Source: Salvia splendens
Taxonomy: Eukaryota; Streptophyta; Magnoliopsida; Lamiales; Lamiaceae
Direction: 5' to 3'
Length of the DNA: 64,000 bases
NCBI RefSeq assembly: GCF_004379255.2
Contig: NC_056039.1
Coordinates: 20,287,883-20,351,882, forward strand
The notes beneath the pieces are model-generated. The model did no database searches. It had not been told where the DNA came from and was given only the letters and a program-made list of their open reading frames with translations. Positions within the stretch are counted from its first letter, which is position 1. Every line of letters starts with the position of its first letter. Position numbers and translations under genes: made by a program. Shown here piece by piece: positions 12,801-24,161 of this stretch.

Positions 12801-14815
12801 ATATATATGGTTTGTGTACGTGGGTTTATTTTGCGTATTGAGTGTGTGTAACGCATTATATGTATTGTGTATATGTGTGCTCGTGTTCATTTTGTGTTAG
12901 TGTTTGTGTAATGTGTGTATTATGTGCATAATGTGTTTTGCGTGTATTTTCCCTACTTATATGTGTATGCTTTGTGTTTTCTTTTTATAGGGTATGTGTT
13001 TGTGTAGTGTGCAGTTTGTATTGTATGTATTTTTCCTAGCTGTGTGTATTTTGTTTTCTTTTTGTAGTATGTGTGTTCGTATAGTGTGTGTGCAGCTTGT
13101 GAAATTTGTAGTGTATAGTGTCAATGTATGTGTGTTCGTGTTATGTGTGTATAGTGTGTATTTTATGTTTAAAGTGAGAGTGTGTAATGTAAAGTATATA
13201 GTGCGTGAAGTGTATTTATAGTTGTGGAGTGTGAATAATGTGTATTTTTTGTATAACGTGCATAGTGTTTGTATTCTAAATATACACGACATTGTTTGTA
13301 GTATGTGTAGTGTGTTCTTTGTGTATGTGTGTGCGGGGTGTATATTTTGTGTATGAATGTGTATAGTGTGTATTTTGTGTGAAAAGTGTATGTATTATGT
13401 ATAACATGTGTAGTTTGTGCATAGTTCTGTGTATTTTCGGTGTAGTGTGTGTATTGTATGCATTTTGTATATACGCATGGTGCATTGTGTGTTCTTTGTG
13501 TGTGTATATTGTGTGCATATTGTGCCAGTAGCGTGTATTTTATCTATATGTTGTTATTTTTTGTGTTTAGTATAGGAAAAATGTGTGCAATGTGTGTATT
13601 TTTTTATAGTGTATGATTTTGAGTATAATATGTTTAGTATGTGTGTAGTGTGTGTATTTTTGTATAATATGTGTATAGTGCGGTGTTTATGTTGGGTATA
13701 GAGTAGATATTTATGTACTGTATGTATTGTGTATATGTAGTCAGCTAAATGTATTTTTTTCTATAGTTTGTGATTTTGTGTATAATGTGTTTAGTATGTA
13801 TTTAATTTGTGTATAACGTGGTGTTTATATTGTGTATAGTGTAGATATTTTGTGTGCTGCGTGTATATTGTGGATTGTGTATGTGTAGTGCACGCAATGT
13901 TTGTATTTTAAGTATTGTGTGGGTTTATGTGAAGCGTGTGTTATGTGTAGCGTGTGTTTGTGCATTTTTTCAATGCATATATTTTGAATATACTGCGCAT
14001 TTTATGTAGTGTGTGTATTGTGTGTGCAGTGTATGTGGCAGTGTATATATATATATATATATATATACTTGGTTGTTTTTTGTCCAAGTGTGTGTAAAAT
14101 TTGTGCAACATTTTGTGTTTTGTGTATTATTTATGTTTATTTTGTGTATTGAGTGTGTGTAGCGTAGTGTATGTATTTTTTGTGTATTGTGTGCAACATA
14201 AGTAGTGTGTGTTCTTTGTGTATGTGTGCGGTGTGTATTTTGTGTCTAAGTGTGTATAATGTGTGTATTTTGTGCATTGTATACATTTTGTGTAAAGTGT
14301 ATGTATTATGTATAACATGTATAGTTTGTGTATAATGTGTGTATTTTTTGTGCAGTGGTTGTGCTTGTATTTTGTTACACGTGTGCATTGTATGTATTGT
14401 GTATACAAATGAGTGCATTGTATGTATTGTGTATATGCGCATCTACATTGTGTCCTTTGTGTATTTGTGTGTATTTGTGTGTATTGTGTGTAGTATGTGC
14501 TATGTGAGCATGTTGTGGCCGTGGTGTGTATTTTATCTATATTTATTTAGTTTTTTTGTTTAGTATGTATAATGTGTGCAATGTGTGCATTTTTTATAGT
14601 ATGTGATTTTGTGTATAGTGTGTTTAGTATGTGTGTAGTGTCTGTATTTTTTGTATAATGTGTGTATAGTGTGGTGTTTATATTGTGTATAGTGTAGATA
14701 TTTTGTGTACTGTGCGTATTGTATATGAGTAGCGCAATGTTTTGTATTTCAATATAGTGTGAATATATGTAAATTGCGTGTTGTGTTTGTGTGTTTTATA
14801 GCAATGCGTGTGCAA
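9836..14815. repeat. 5 kb TG-rich, nearly C-free degenerate repeat array
   Basis: About 5 kb built from variants of TGTGTATTTTGTGTATAGTG. The plus strand is made almost only of G, T and A, so the minus strand reads as ACA-rich and yields long His/Thr/Tyr-rich open frames that are compositional artefacts. It is not a simple microsatellite. The landmark 'tgtagatattttgt' recurs near 10725, 11184, 12437, 13711, 13843 and 14693, and the block around it recurs at roughly 1.0-1.3 kb spacing. A 136-bp direct duplication lies at 12035-12306. An (AT)n run lies at about 14044-14068. Such sequence could adopt Z-DNA or skewed R-loop structures, but that is inference. Confidence 0.85.
12035..12306. repeat. 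136-bp tandem duplication inside the TG-rich array
   Basis: Two adjacent copies start with 'atagca' at 12035 and 12171 and share the C-containing marker 'gtgcaacctactgtg' and the marker 'gtagcgtagtgtatg'. A more diverged relative lies at about 14100-14235. The near identity shows recent local duplication within the array. Confidence 0.85.
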
Positions 14816-15593
14816 CATGTAGGGTAAAATATTAAACAGGTTTTAGATAAATCAACTTTAAAACCCAATAAGATAAAAAAAGGCAAAACACAGTCATAGA
14901 AAACAAACTTTATTTATTTTCACGCTTGATCATCTAAAAAACACGAACACACCGAGAACTTTATTGACCGACGAAATTGTGGTAGGTTGTAGATCATTGA
15001 AATTTAGAATTCTATGGGTTCAATTCATTTCTCCATCTAGTAGGAATACAACCAATAAATATTAGTAACATAATAATCATACAAAAAGAGAGTAAATAAA
15101 ATTAAAGGAACGTAAATGTATTTCTATTGGTAAAAAACAAGAATCATACTAAAAACCCCAATAAGATCTGTTGATAAGAAGCAAGAATCATACTAAAAAT
15201 CCCAATAAGATAAAAAGAAAATGGCAAAAGACATACCATATGGTCATAGAATACAAATTTCAAGCTAACGACTTTTTATTTGTCTCCAAATCAAAAGAAA
15301 TTTAGAATTCAAGAATCATGCTAACAATCCTAATAAGATAAAAAAGAAAATGGCAAAACACATACCATATGGTCATAGAAAACCCCAATGACTTTTGATT
15401 TGGTCATTTAAAAAACACAAACACACCTAATTTATTGATTGATGAAATTATGGTAGGATGTAAGTCATTGAGATTTTGAATTCTATGGTTTCAACTTATT
15501 TCTCCATGCGATAAGAACACAACCAATAAATATTAGTAATAATCATACAAAAAGAGTACATAAAGTAAAAGAATGAAATGTACCACTCCCTCC
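14816..15593. repeat. AT-rich stretch with a short dispersed duplication, no gene seen
   Basis: No coding sequence is supported. A segment resembling 'aaaatggcaaaacacatacc' followed by 'atatggtcatagaa' occurs at about 15220-15250 and 15345-15380, with a diverged copy at about 14878-14905. Another pair ('accaataaatattagtaa') lies at 15051 and 15522. This looks like a decayed tandem or dispersed repeat. Confidence 0.6.
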
Positions 15594-15720
15594 GTCCCAC
15601 TCACATTTTTTGTGGTATGAGATTTTAGGAAGTGTTGTTAGATGGAATAAAGTAGAGAGGAAAAATGTAGTTGAATATTTGATTTACCTTAAATAGGCAA
15701 AATAACTGTCATATAAATTA
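15594..15720 (+). mobile_element. Stowaway-type MITE, one recognisable end
   Basis: The Stowaway terminal motif CTCCCTCCGTCC is present at 15594-15605, followed by the family-typical AGTAGAGAGGAAAAATG stretch. I do not find the matching inverted terminus close by, so the right boundary is approximate and the copy may be truncated. Confidence 0.6.
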
Positions 15721-15924
15721 TTTCTCACTTCGGCTCATAAACGGCTAAACCTTCTAATGTTGTAGTTAATCCATATGATTATATTGTGCGTATGCAATAT
15801 AGGGTGTGTGATCAAATACTAACTTCTTATAGTAATAACTAATAATTAAATATCAATATTGTATCTTAAAAATATCAACACAAAGACATAAATTTATCAA
15901 TCTTTTTTGTGTTGATAAATTATG

Positions 15925-18637
15925 TGTCACGACCCAATTCTCGTTAAGGATAACAAGAATGAGTAACTCGTGACTAATGGGGGATTAAAGAAGCGGGGAT
16001 AAAAAAGGGGTAGAATCTGAAGAACTTGCCGAAGGCCAAATGATTGATATCACTAAAATAAGTGTCAAGTATTCACTTATAAACTCTCAAGAAATAGAGT
16101 CATTCAACAAGTCAACTGAATCAGAGTTCGATGATGAGACATTACTATTCTCAATTGACAAAACACAGCGGAATAGGTCCCTATTGAACGACTTCGTGTA
16201 TGAAGACACGAATCGCCTAGGAATCCACACGATTATTTAGTAACATCGACTACGATCAAATCTTCTCCATCTTGACGTTCAACCTACACATTTATGATGA
16301 GTACTCAGTGGACAAGCGCCGAAAACAAAACATACAAATATAAGTTGTCATCCATCAACACTATCACACGGGGTTTTTCTTAAAAAGGCACGAGCATACT
16401 AAATTCTTTTGTGATCTTAAAAGTCTGACTGCAGTCTAAGTTCTTGGTGTATCCTGCCATGTCTGAGAATCTAGTGTACCGTGAAGGTGGCCACCTTCAA
16501 CAGTACCCTCGCCGGCCAACCTCTCTAGGATGGCTCACGACTCTTGTGCACCACAATCCGAATCGAAACGTTTTGGCGTAGCCAAAACCAACAAACAAAT
16601 ATCTCCAACAGACAAATATCTTCAACAGGCAGGTCTCGAAAACAAACACTTTATGGCATGACAACAACTTTAAAAGAAATGATCACATATCCATTTTTGA
16701 GAAAAAGGTATTTCATAACTTCAAAACATTTGATTTATATCCACACTATTATCTCTTAATATGGATTCTTAATTAAATAAGGTACCCAACCACTATCTTA
16801 ATTTATGAGGCCCAATCCAATAATTTTAATGGCCCAACACTTGGAAATGGGCAGTCCCACCCCCATCGTGACTCCATCTCTTTCCAAACTCCACTTAATT
16901 CCCAATTGCAGATCCCCAAAATTAGAGATGGAGGAGCAGCGGCGTCTCCTTTCTCTCTCACGGCTCTCCGCCGCTCACGCCCGCTCCCTCCGTCGAACGT
17001 CCTCCGGCGAGTGCTCTCTCTCTCGGCGAGTCAGTAGTGGAGAGGAGGCGTCGCCTCCCTCCCTCTTCCTCAGCCGCGGCCTGAAATTTCTCCGCGGGAG
17101 TTTCCGGAGCTTCGCCGTCGCTGGAGTCTAGCGGGGAGTCCTCCTCGCGCTGCACCGCCTCCGTCTCGCGCGCTGCCGCTCCAGCGGCCTCTCAGTCCAG
17201 AAGCTAAGTCCCTTCCCCTTTTCCCCCGTTTACTACTTTGTTGAATTACGCAGTGGCTACGTATTCTTTGTTCCATGAATATTTGATCTCGTGGGGTTGT
17301 TTAAGGAGACTCGGGGAGAAGCTAGTTATCTCTTGTTGTTCATCGTTTTGATGGGGTTCTGCCTACTGTAATTGCTTTTGAAACTGTGGTGATCCTATTT
17401 GAGAAAGTCTATGTTCTTGTGCTATCTTATTTGTCTATATGATGCAAAGGTGGTTTGGTGATTACCTCTCTCTCTCTGGCTCCTTTTAGTTTGCCCTCCC
17501 GTTTCTGCCGTCTCGCGCCGCTACTCCTCACTCCGTCACACTCTTTACCCTTTTGATAATCGACGGAATGCCTCTGTGGAGGGGGAGGGGGCGGCGATAT
17601 TTATAGGCCAAATGCTTTGGCTTCTTGTGGCAGAATTATGGGTCATTGCATTACTAATTTTGGCTACACAGTTGGCTACCTTTTGTGTTTTATAAGTATG
17701 TTGATCATGCCAAGTTGGTGTAAGTCTTGGAGTTGTTTGTAGGCTGCTCTTCCAGCCTGGGATTGTGTGGATTTGCCTTGCTCTTTTGAGCTTGGTGAGG
17801 AGTCCACTCCCTAGAGGTACCTTGTGTTGATTTCTTTTTTGATGAAACTTGGATTGGTGACAAAAGGAGCGGTTATCGAGCTCTAACTTGCAGCTCCAGG
17901 CTGTTCCGAGCAGTCCACCCCATCTCCTCCCTTAACTGAGCTTGTGTCTCCCTTTTCCTTTATTTTATGTACCAAATTTGATACCTTCTTTGGTGTACTA
18001 GAAAGTGTGACAGAATGGCTGATCTCCTAGCCTAGATGACAGTCTCTTGGCTGACCCAACAGCTAGCCATCTCCTCAATCCCATTCGAGCTCTTCCCCTC
18101 CTTCCCTTTTCTTATGAGTCCATTTTCTAACCCCTATTTTGTGCTATCTTTGCAGGTCTAGGGCTGCACATTTGGAGTGTTGTGGGAGCTGGAAATCGAG
18201 AAGATGTGGGGGGAAGATAAGAGATGAATCTATGCGTCACATACTTGGTTTCACTGCTAGATCTAGCAATTGCTTAGGCATTAGGCTTGGCATAGTTCTT
18301 GACCAAGTCCTAATTTGGCCACTAGCTTGATCTTAGTTCTTCTCATAGCTAGAGTAGGATTAGTTGTTACATTGTGTGGGAATCGAAACAAGTACAATTT
18401 GTATTTCCATCCTCCTTGTAATTGTATCTCCAAAATGTACTCTTAAAAAAAAGCATACTTTCTTACTTTTCTCATTGAATTAATTTCCTTGAACTTTAAT
18501 TCTTCCAACGAAATACTTTTTTTGATCCAACGTCGGGAATTACATGGAAGCATTTTACGCCCTCTAACGAAAATTAATTAGTTTACTAAATTCGGCTTAT
18601 CCATAACAAAAGGGGAAAGAAATTCCGGGGCGTCACA
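15925..18637 (-). repeat. 3' LTR of the Tekay-type element
   Basis: On the minus strand it starts TGTGACGCCCC (18637) and ends GGGTCGTGACA (15925), the expected TG...CA. Relative to the other LTR it lacks two blocks, corresponding to about 26930-27187 and 27211-27534, both removed at short shared sequences. Its right part (17130-18637), which the other LTR has lost, contains the presumed U3. GC-rich sequence at 16928-17200 is open on the plus strand, but I regard this as LTR leader sequence, not a gene. Confidence 0.85.
17598..17606 (-). promoter_or_regulatory. Putative LTR TATA box
   Basis: The minus strand reads CTATAAATA in a GC-rich context, a canonical plant TATA box. It lies about 1.03 kb inside the LTR from its 5' end, which fits a U3 of about 1 kb and a transcription start near 17570. 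Function is inferred. Confidence 0.5.
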
Positions 18638-18650
18638 TTCCACCCTCCTT
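18638..18650 (-). other. Polypurine tract of the Tekay-type element
   Basis: The minus strand reads AAGGAGGGTGGAA directly before the LTR start TGTGACG. The position and purine content are as expected for the plus-strand primer of reverse transcription. Confidence 0.85.
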
Positions 18651-18682
18651 AAACGAAATTTCATCCCGAAATTTGTATGGCT

Positions 18683-20500
18683 TCACTCGAACAACTCGGG
18701 ATATCGCTCCCTCATCTTGTCTTCTAACTCCCACGTGGCCTCTTCCTGCCCGTGGTGTTCCCAAAGTACTTTCACTGAAGGAATGGATTTATTTCTTAAT
18801 TGTTGCATCTTCCTGTCCAGAATTGCCTTTGGCTTTTCCTCATAGCTCAGATCCAGTTTTATTATAATCTCTTCCTGATGAATCACGTGCTTCGGATCAA
18901 ACACATATTTCCTTAGCTGTGATACATGGAATACGTTGTGAATGTTTCCAAAACTCGGCGATAACGCCAATCGATAAGCAACTGGTCCAACTGCTTCTAG
19001 GATTTCGTACGGTCCTATGTATCGGGGTCGGAGTTTTTCCTTGACTCCAAATCTGGCTATTCCCTTTGAGGGTGACACTTTCAAGAAAACTTTATCTCCC
19101 ACCTCAAACTGCAAATCAGTCCGTCGGACATCCGCATAGGACTTCTGTCTGTCCTGAGCCTCCTTGATCCTCTCTCGGATCTTTCTGACAATTTCTATCA
19201 TTTCCTCAATTACATCCGGGCCCAAAATCTTTCTCTCACCGACCTCGTCCCAATAGAGGGGTGATCTACACTTCTTCCCGTACAACGCCTCGTACGGAGC
19301 CATATCAATCGTGGCCTGGTAGCTGTTGTTATAAGCAAATTCTATCAATGGCAGCACTTGCTCCCAATTGCTCCCTCTATCGAGCACTACTGCTCTCAGC
19401 ATGTCCTCGAGCGTCTGAATGGTTCTCTCCGACTGTCCGTCGGTTTGTGGGTGAAATGCCGTGCTAAAATTTAGTCGCGTCCCAAGCTCTTTCTGTAGGC
19501 TCTTCCAAAATCTGGAAATGAATTTGGCATCTCTATCCGACGTGATCGTCGCTGGTATGCCATGCAGGCGAATGATTTCCTTCACGTACAACTGGGCTAG
19601 TTTCTCTGATCCGTACGTGATAGGGATCGGTATAAAATGAGCTCTCTTGGTGAGACGATCAACTATCACCCAAATCGCAGTATTTCCTCTCTGAGATCTT
19701 GGTAATCCCGTGACAAAATCCATGGCTATATGTTCCCATTTCCACTCGGGAATCTCTAACGGCTGCAACTTTCTGTACGGCCGTTGGTGTAGTGCCTTCA
19801 CTTGTTGACAGGCAAGACACCTCTCGACGTAGGATGCTATATCCCTCTTCATTCCGTCCCACCAGAACGTCTTCTTTAAGTCCTGATACATCTTTGTACT
19901 CCCTGGGTGGGCGGTGTATGGGGTATCGTGCGCTTCACTCATTATCTCATTTCTGAGCTCCTCTTGGTTGGGTACGCACAACCTCCCTTCAAATGTGAGC
20001 GTATTGTCTGCCTCCTCTTGGTAGTTCTCTTGTTTACCCGTCCTCAATTTCAGACGCAACTTCTCTAGAGTTTCGTCCCGCCTCTGGGCTTCCACGATCC
20101 TAGCCCTTAAATCGGGAACAACTACTAGAGTCGAAATTATACTTTCCACCGTCTCAGGTGCTTGCACCATCTCCAAACTCATTCTGTCGAATTCTCTAAG
20201 CAGTTCTTCCTCCTGGGTGAACAGGACTGCTAGTTGGTGCTGACTCTTACGGCTCAACGCGTCTGCCACAACGTTGGCCTTCCCTGGGTGGTAGTTTATG
20301 CCACAGTCGTAATCTTTCACTAGCTCGAGCCATCTTCTCTGTCTCATGTTCAAGTCCCTCTGCTCGAAGAAGTACTTGAGGCTCTTGTGGTCCATGAAAA
20401 TCTCGCACCTAACTCCATATAGGTGGTGTCTCCAAATTTTCAACGCGTGAACCAATGCCGCTAGTTCTAGGTCGTGTGTTGGGTAGTTGAGCTCGTGTGG
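18683..20500 (-). pseudogene. RNase H end, integrase and chromodomain of the Tekay pol
   Basis: This is the C-terminal part of the gypsy polyprotein, continuous in frame with the RT segment but separated from it by one TGA at 20501-20503. The open stretch contains, in order: the end of RNase H ([12 protein letters not shown]); the integrase zinc finger with two His and a CLACQQVK Cys pair; the DDE core ([29 protein letters not shown]); a GPY/F-type module (YIGPYEI); and a C-terminal chromodomain with [16 protein letters not shown]. About 590 codons are open from the first Met at 20455. The integrase inserts cDNA and the chromodomain directs it to heterochromatin in this lineage. Only the upstream stop appears to inactivate this part. 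Confidence 0.95.
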
Positions 20501-21808
20501 TCAGAGCTGTCGTGACGCATAAGCATTCACCTTCCCATTCTGCATCAACACACATCCAAGTCCGCTCTTGGAAGCATCCGTATAGACGACGTAGTCCTTC
20601 CCTGATTCTGGGACTGCTAATACGGGTGCACTGGTCAATTTCTCCTTTAGTAGCTGAAAGCTTGCCTTACACTCGGGAGACCATGAGACTTTGGTTCCCT
20701 TCTTGAGTTGCTGAGCCATTGGTCTTGCAATCTTTGAAAATCCCTTAATAAACCTTCTGTAGTAGCCAGCTAGTCCGAGGAAACTTCGGATCTCGTTGGG
20801 AGTCGTCGGCGCCTTCCAGTTCCTTACTGCCTCTACCTTGGCAGGATCTACTCGGATTCCTTCTGCTGTCACAATATGCCCGAGAAAATTCACCTCCTTG
20901 AGCCAGAATTCGCACTTGCTGAATTTGGCGTACAACTTCTCTGCCCGTAGCGTCTCCAGGGCAAGCCGTAGGTGTTCCTCGTGTTCCTTTCTATTCTTGG
21001 AGTATATCAGCACGTCGTCAATGAAGACTAAGACAAACTTATCGAGATACGGATAGAAAACGCGGTTCATCAAATCCATGAACACCGTTGGTGCATTCGT
21101 TAGTCCAAACGGCACCACTGTAAACTCATAGTGACCGTATCTAGTTCGGAAGGCCGTCTTGGGCACATCCTCTGGCTTAATCTTCAATTGGTGATAACCT
21201 GACTTCAGGTCCATTTTGGAGAACACACTGGCTCCCTTGAGTTGGTCAAACAGATCGTCGATCCTGGGTAATGGGTACTTGTTCTTAAGAGTCAACTTGT
21301 TAAGCTCGCGGTAGTCCACACACATTCTCATGGTTCCGTCTTTCTTCTTGACGAACAGTACAGGTGCTCCCCACGGCGAGACGCTGGGTCTGATGAATCC
21401 CAGGTCCAGGAGTTCTTGCAACTGTACCTTCAGTTCGTCCAGTTCCTTTGGAGCCATTCGATATGGTGCCTTTGATACCGGTGCAGATCCTGGTTCTAGA
21501 TCTATCGTGAACTCTACTTGTCGATCTGGCGGTAGACCAGGTAGAGCGTCGGGGAATACATCTGGAAAATCACGAGCGATCTCGACTTCCTCCAATTTTC
21601 TCTCTTCTTTCTCTTCTTTGTTCAGGTACACAAGGTATGCCGGACATCCCTTCCTTATCAACTTGCTGGCTTGCAGCATTGAGATTACAGACTTTCGGGT
21701 TCCCATGGAGATTCCGTGAAAGCGAGTAGCTTCACCTTCGGGGTTTCTAAAGGAAATTTGTCTCTCCTTGCATAAGATGGTGGCATGGTTTTCAGCCAGC
21801 CAGTCCAT
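20501..21808 (-). pseudogene. Reverse transcriptase and RNase H core of the Tekay pol
   Basis: 435 open codons. Visible motifs: the RT fingers and palm ([31 protein letters not shown]), the catalytic [11 protein letters not shown] (FIDD form of YxDD), the thumb region with [19 protein letters not shown], and RNase H with [15 protein letters not shown]. The frame ends at a TGA (20501-20503) after SRQL where family members continue, probably a CGA-to-TGA transition, typical of methylated CpG decay in plant heterochromatin. Its upstream end is out of frame with the protease because of a 4-bp insertion near 21808. An inverted 567-bp copy of 21081-21647 lies at 22138-22704. Confidence 0.95.
21081..21647. 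repeat. Original arm (A) of a 567-bp inverted duplication of RT
   Basis: The segment matches the reverse complement of 22138-22704 with the same length (567 bp). The predicted RT peptide of the inverted copy matches the original over its whole length by inspection. The arms are separated by 490 bp. Confidence 0.9.
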
Positions 21809-22148
21809 CCATCCCTAAGATTATGTCTACGTCCCACATAATCATAACACTGAGGTTGTTTGCTACAACTTTAAGTTCGCCCAGAGTGATTTCTAAGTTC
21901 GAGCAAGTACAAGCTATTTCTATCTGTCCTCCTACTGGGGAAACTACTTCCATCCTATGTTCAGATTCTTTCGTATCGAGTTTCAGAGTAGTCACGCAAT
22001 GAGCAGATATAAAAGAATGCGAAGCACCAGTATCAAACAGAAGCTTAACGGGTGTGTCGAAAAGCTTACCCATGCCTGCCAAATTTCCCTGGTTCACATC
22101 TGGCTGCTTCTGCCTCATCGCATAAGCTTGAGCCTGTATGTCCGGCAT
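21792..22148 (-). pseudogene. Aspartic protease of the Tekay polyprotein
   Basis: The retroviral-type aspartic protease is recognised by LLFDTGASHSFIS, with the flap and C-terminal region ending VDIILGM. A GGAT-like 4-bp repeat (minus strand, ggatggatgg) shifts the frame just after this motif, so translation ends after about 118 codons. The RT resumes in another frame at 21808. The upstream end at 22138 is the junction with the inverted RT copy. The body (21816-22137) is duplicated in direct orientation at 22704-23025. Confidence 0.9.
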
Positions 22149-22704
22149 ACCTTGTGTACCTGAACAAAGAAGAGAAAGAAGAGAGAAAATTGGAGGAAGT
22201 CGAGATCGCTCGTGATTTTCCAGATGTATTCCCCGACGCTCTACCTGGTCTACCGCCAGATCGACAAGTAGAGTTCACGATAGATCTAGAACCAGGATCT
22301 GCACCGGTATCAAAGGCACCATATCGAATGGCTCCAAAGGAACTGGACGAACTGAAGGTACAGTTGCAAGAACTCCTGGACCTGGGATTCATCAGACCCA
22401 GCGTCTCGCCGTGGGGAGCACCTGTACTGTTCGTCAAGAAGAAAGACGGAACCATGAGAATGTGTGTGGACTACCGCGAGCTTAACAAGTTGACTCTTAA
22501 GAACAAGTACCCATTACCCAGGATCGACGATCTGTTTGACCAACTCAAGGGAGCCAGTGTGTTCTCCAAAATGGACCTGAAGTCAGGTTATCACCAATTG
22601 AAGATTAAGCCAGAGGATGTGCCCAAGACGGCCTTCCGAACTAGATACGGTCACTATGAGTTTACAGTGGTGCCGTTTGGACTAACGAATGCACCAACGG
22701 TGTT
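22138..22704 (+). repeat. Inverted copy (A') of the RT segment
   Basis: It encodes on the plus strand the same RT stretch that arm A encodes on the minus strand, from the linker ([17 protein letters not shown]) to NAPTV. It remains open and fused to a few codons on either side. The insertion lies between two copies of the protease segment. No indels are visible against arm A, so it is recent or an assembly artefact. Confidence 0.9.
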
Positions 22705-24161
22705 AAGATTATGTCTACGTCCCACATAATCATAACACTGAGGTTGTTTGCTACAACTTTAAGTTCGCCCAGAGTGATTTCTAAGTTCGAGCAAGTACAA
22801 GCTATTTCTATCTGTCCTCCTACTGGGGAAACTACTTCCATCCTATGTTCAGATTCTTTCGTATCGAGTTTCAGAGTAGTCACGCAATGAGCAGATATAA
22901 AAGAATGCGAAGCACCAGTATCAAACAGAAGCTTAACGGGTGTGTCGAAAAGCTTACCCATGCCTGCCAAATTTCCCTGGTTCACATCTGGCTGCTTCTG
23001 CCTCATCGCATAAGCTTGAGCCTGTGTTAGGAGTTTCGGCCTCTGCTGCTGATTTCTAGGCGACCGCTGTGACATTGTTCCAGGTTGGATATTCATTGCG
23101 CGCAGTTGTTGGCGCTGAGCTGACGGGTGAGGTTTTGCTCCCGTCCCTGGGTTCTTGCTTGGGCAGTTCTTAGCAAAATGTCCAGCTCTTCCGCAGTTGA
23201 AGCAGGTATCAGCCCCTGCCCTGCAGATGCCGCCATGCAGCCTGTTGCATCTAGGACACGGACTGGTTTTTGACATGTTCCCCTTGAAAGATCCAGGGGT
23301 AGTCTGGTATCCACCATATTGTGGCCTGCTTGGTCCATACCCTCCCTTCTTAGGATCAGGCTGGGCCAGTGGTCCTTCCCATCTCCTCTTGTCCCTGGGT
23401 GCTTGGGACTGAGTCGGGGATGGAGTAGGGTTCACAGCTGGTGTAGTCTTTTCTCCCGGCATGGCTGCCTCGATGTCCAGTGCTCGTCCCAGAGCCTCAG
23501 TGTAGGACAGTCCTCCGTGGCTAGCCAGCGTCATGCGTATCTCGTGCCTCATCCCAGTACAGAACTTTTCAGCCATCTTGGCGTCGGTATCTACCTGATC
23601 TGGGGCGTACCGAGCCATCTCACAGAACATCTGGTCGTAGTCCATCACCGACATTCGTCCTTGCTTCAGATGATAGAATTCAGCCTCCTCTTTCTTCCTT
23701 TAGCTCTTGGGATTATACTTCTCATAGATCTCAGTCTTAAATTCCTCCCAAATCATTTCTCCCAGTTGCATCGGAGCCATAGTCTTTTTCCTCGCCTCCC
23801 ACCAAAAGTCTGCGGGTCCAGTCAATTGAAAAGTCACACAAGACAACCGTTCCTGGTCTGTGCAGTGTAAAAAGTTGAATATGCATTCCAGTGCGCGGAT
23901 CCATGTTTCTGCCACCGTTGGGTCTCCTAACCCGTTAAACGTTGGTGGGTTCTGTCTCAGAAACATTTCCTCGACCCGACGGTCCTGTGGTTGGGGGGGT
24001 GGCGGGGGTGGTCACGGTGGTGGAACTGGCGATGGAGGTGGTGTTACCTCATTCCACTCCTCTTGCACTTCCCCTTCAAAGATTGGAAGGTCGTTTCGGG
24101 CTTGTCCTCTGCCCCTTCCACGTCCTCGGCCTCGTGGCCTGCCAGCCCTTCGTGGTGGCAT
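22662..24161 (-). pseudogene. Tekay gag (capsid and nucleocapsid), interrupted by stops
   Basis: The gag start is taken as the ATG at 24161, followed by an Arg/Gly-rich N-terminus (RRAGRPRGRGRGRG), an acidic stretch and a proline run. A TGA at 24012-24014 lies in the proline run and a TAA at 23700-23702 lies in the capsid region; all pieces are otherwise in one frame. The capsid shows QNPPTFNGLGDPTVAETWI and FWWEARKK. The nucleocapsid carries a CCHC zinc knuckle, CFNCGRAGHFAKNC. The 3' part continues into the duplicated protease (22704-23025) and ends at 22662 inside the inverted RT copy. Two stops make it a pseudogene. Confidence 0.9.
22704..23025 (-). repeat. Direct copy (P') of the protease segment, joined to gag
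   Basis: A 322-bp copy of 21816-22137 in the same orientation (offset exactly 888 bp). This copy is the one contiguous with the gag C-terminus, so gag plus protease reads as one open frame that then runs into the inverted RT copy and stops. Confidence 0.9.

Noticed and set aside
9823..14442. Long His/Thr/Tyr-rich minus-strand frames and Cys/Val-rich plus-strand frames
   Set aside because: They come from the TG-rich array; the low-complexity repeat avoids stops in several frames at once. No domain, start context or codon signature.
16805..18330. Plus-strand GC-rich frames in the Tekay LTR as a host gene
   Set aside because: The first part is repeated in the other LTR (27567-27820), so it belongs to the LTR; no recognisable protein.
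22052..22729. Plus-strand RT open frame as an independent second retrotransposon
   Set aside because: It is an inverted copy of 21081-21647 with the flanking protease duplicated, so it is an internal rearrangement, not another element.
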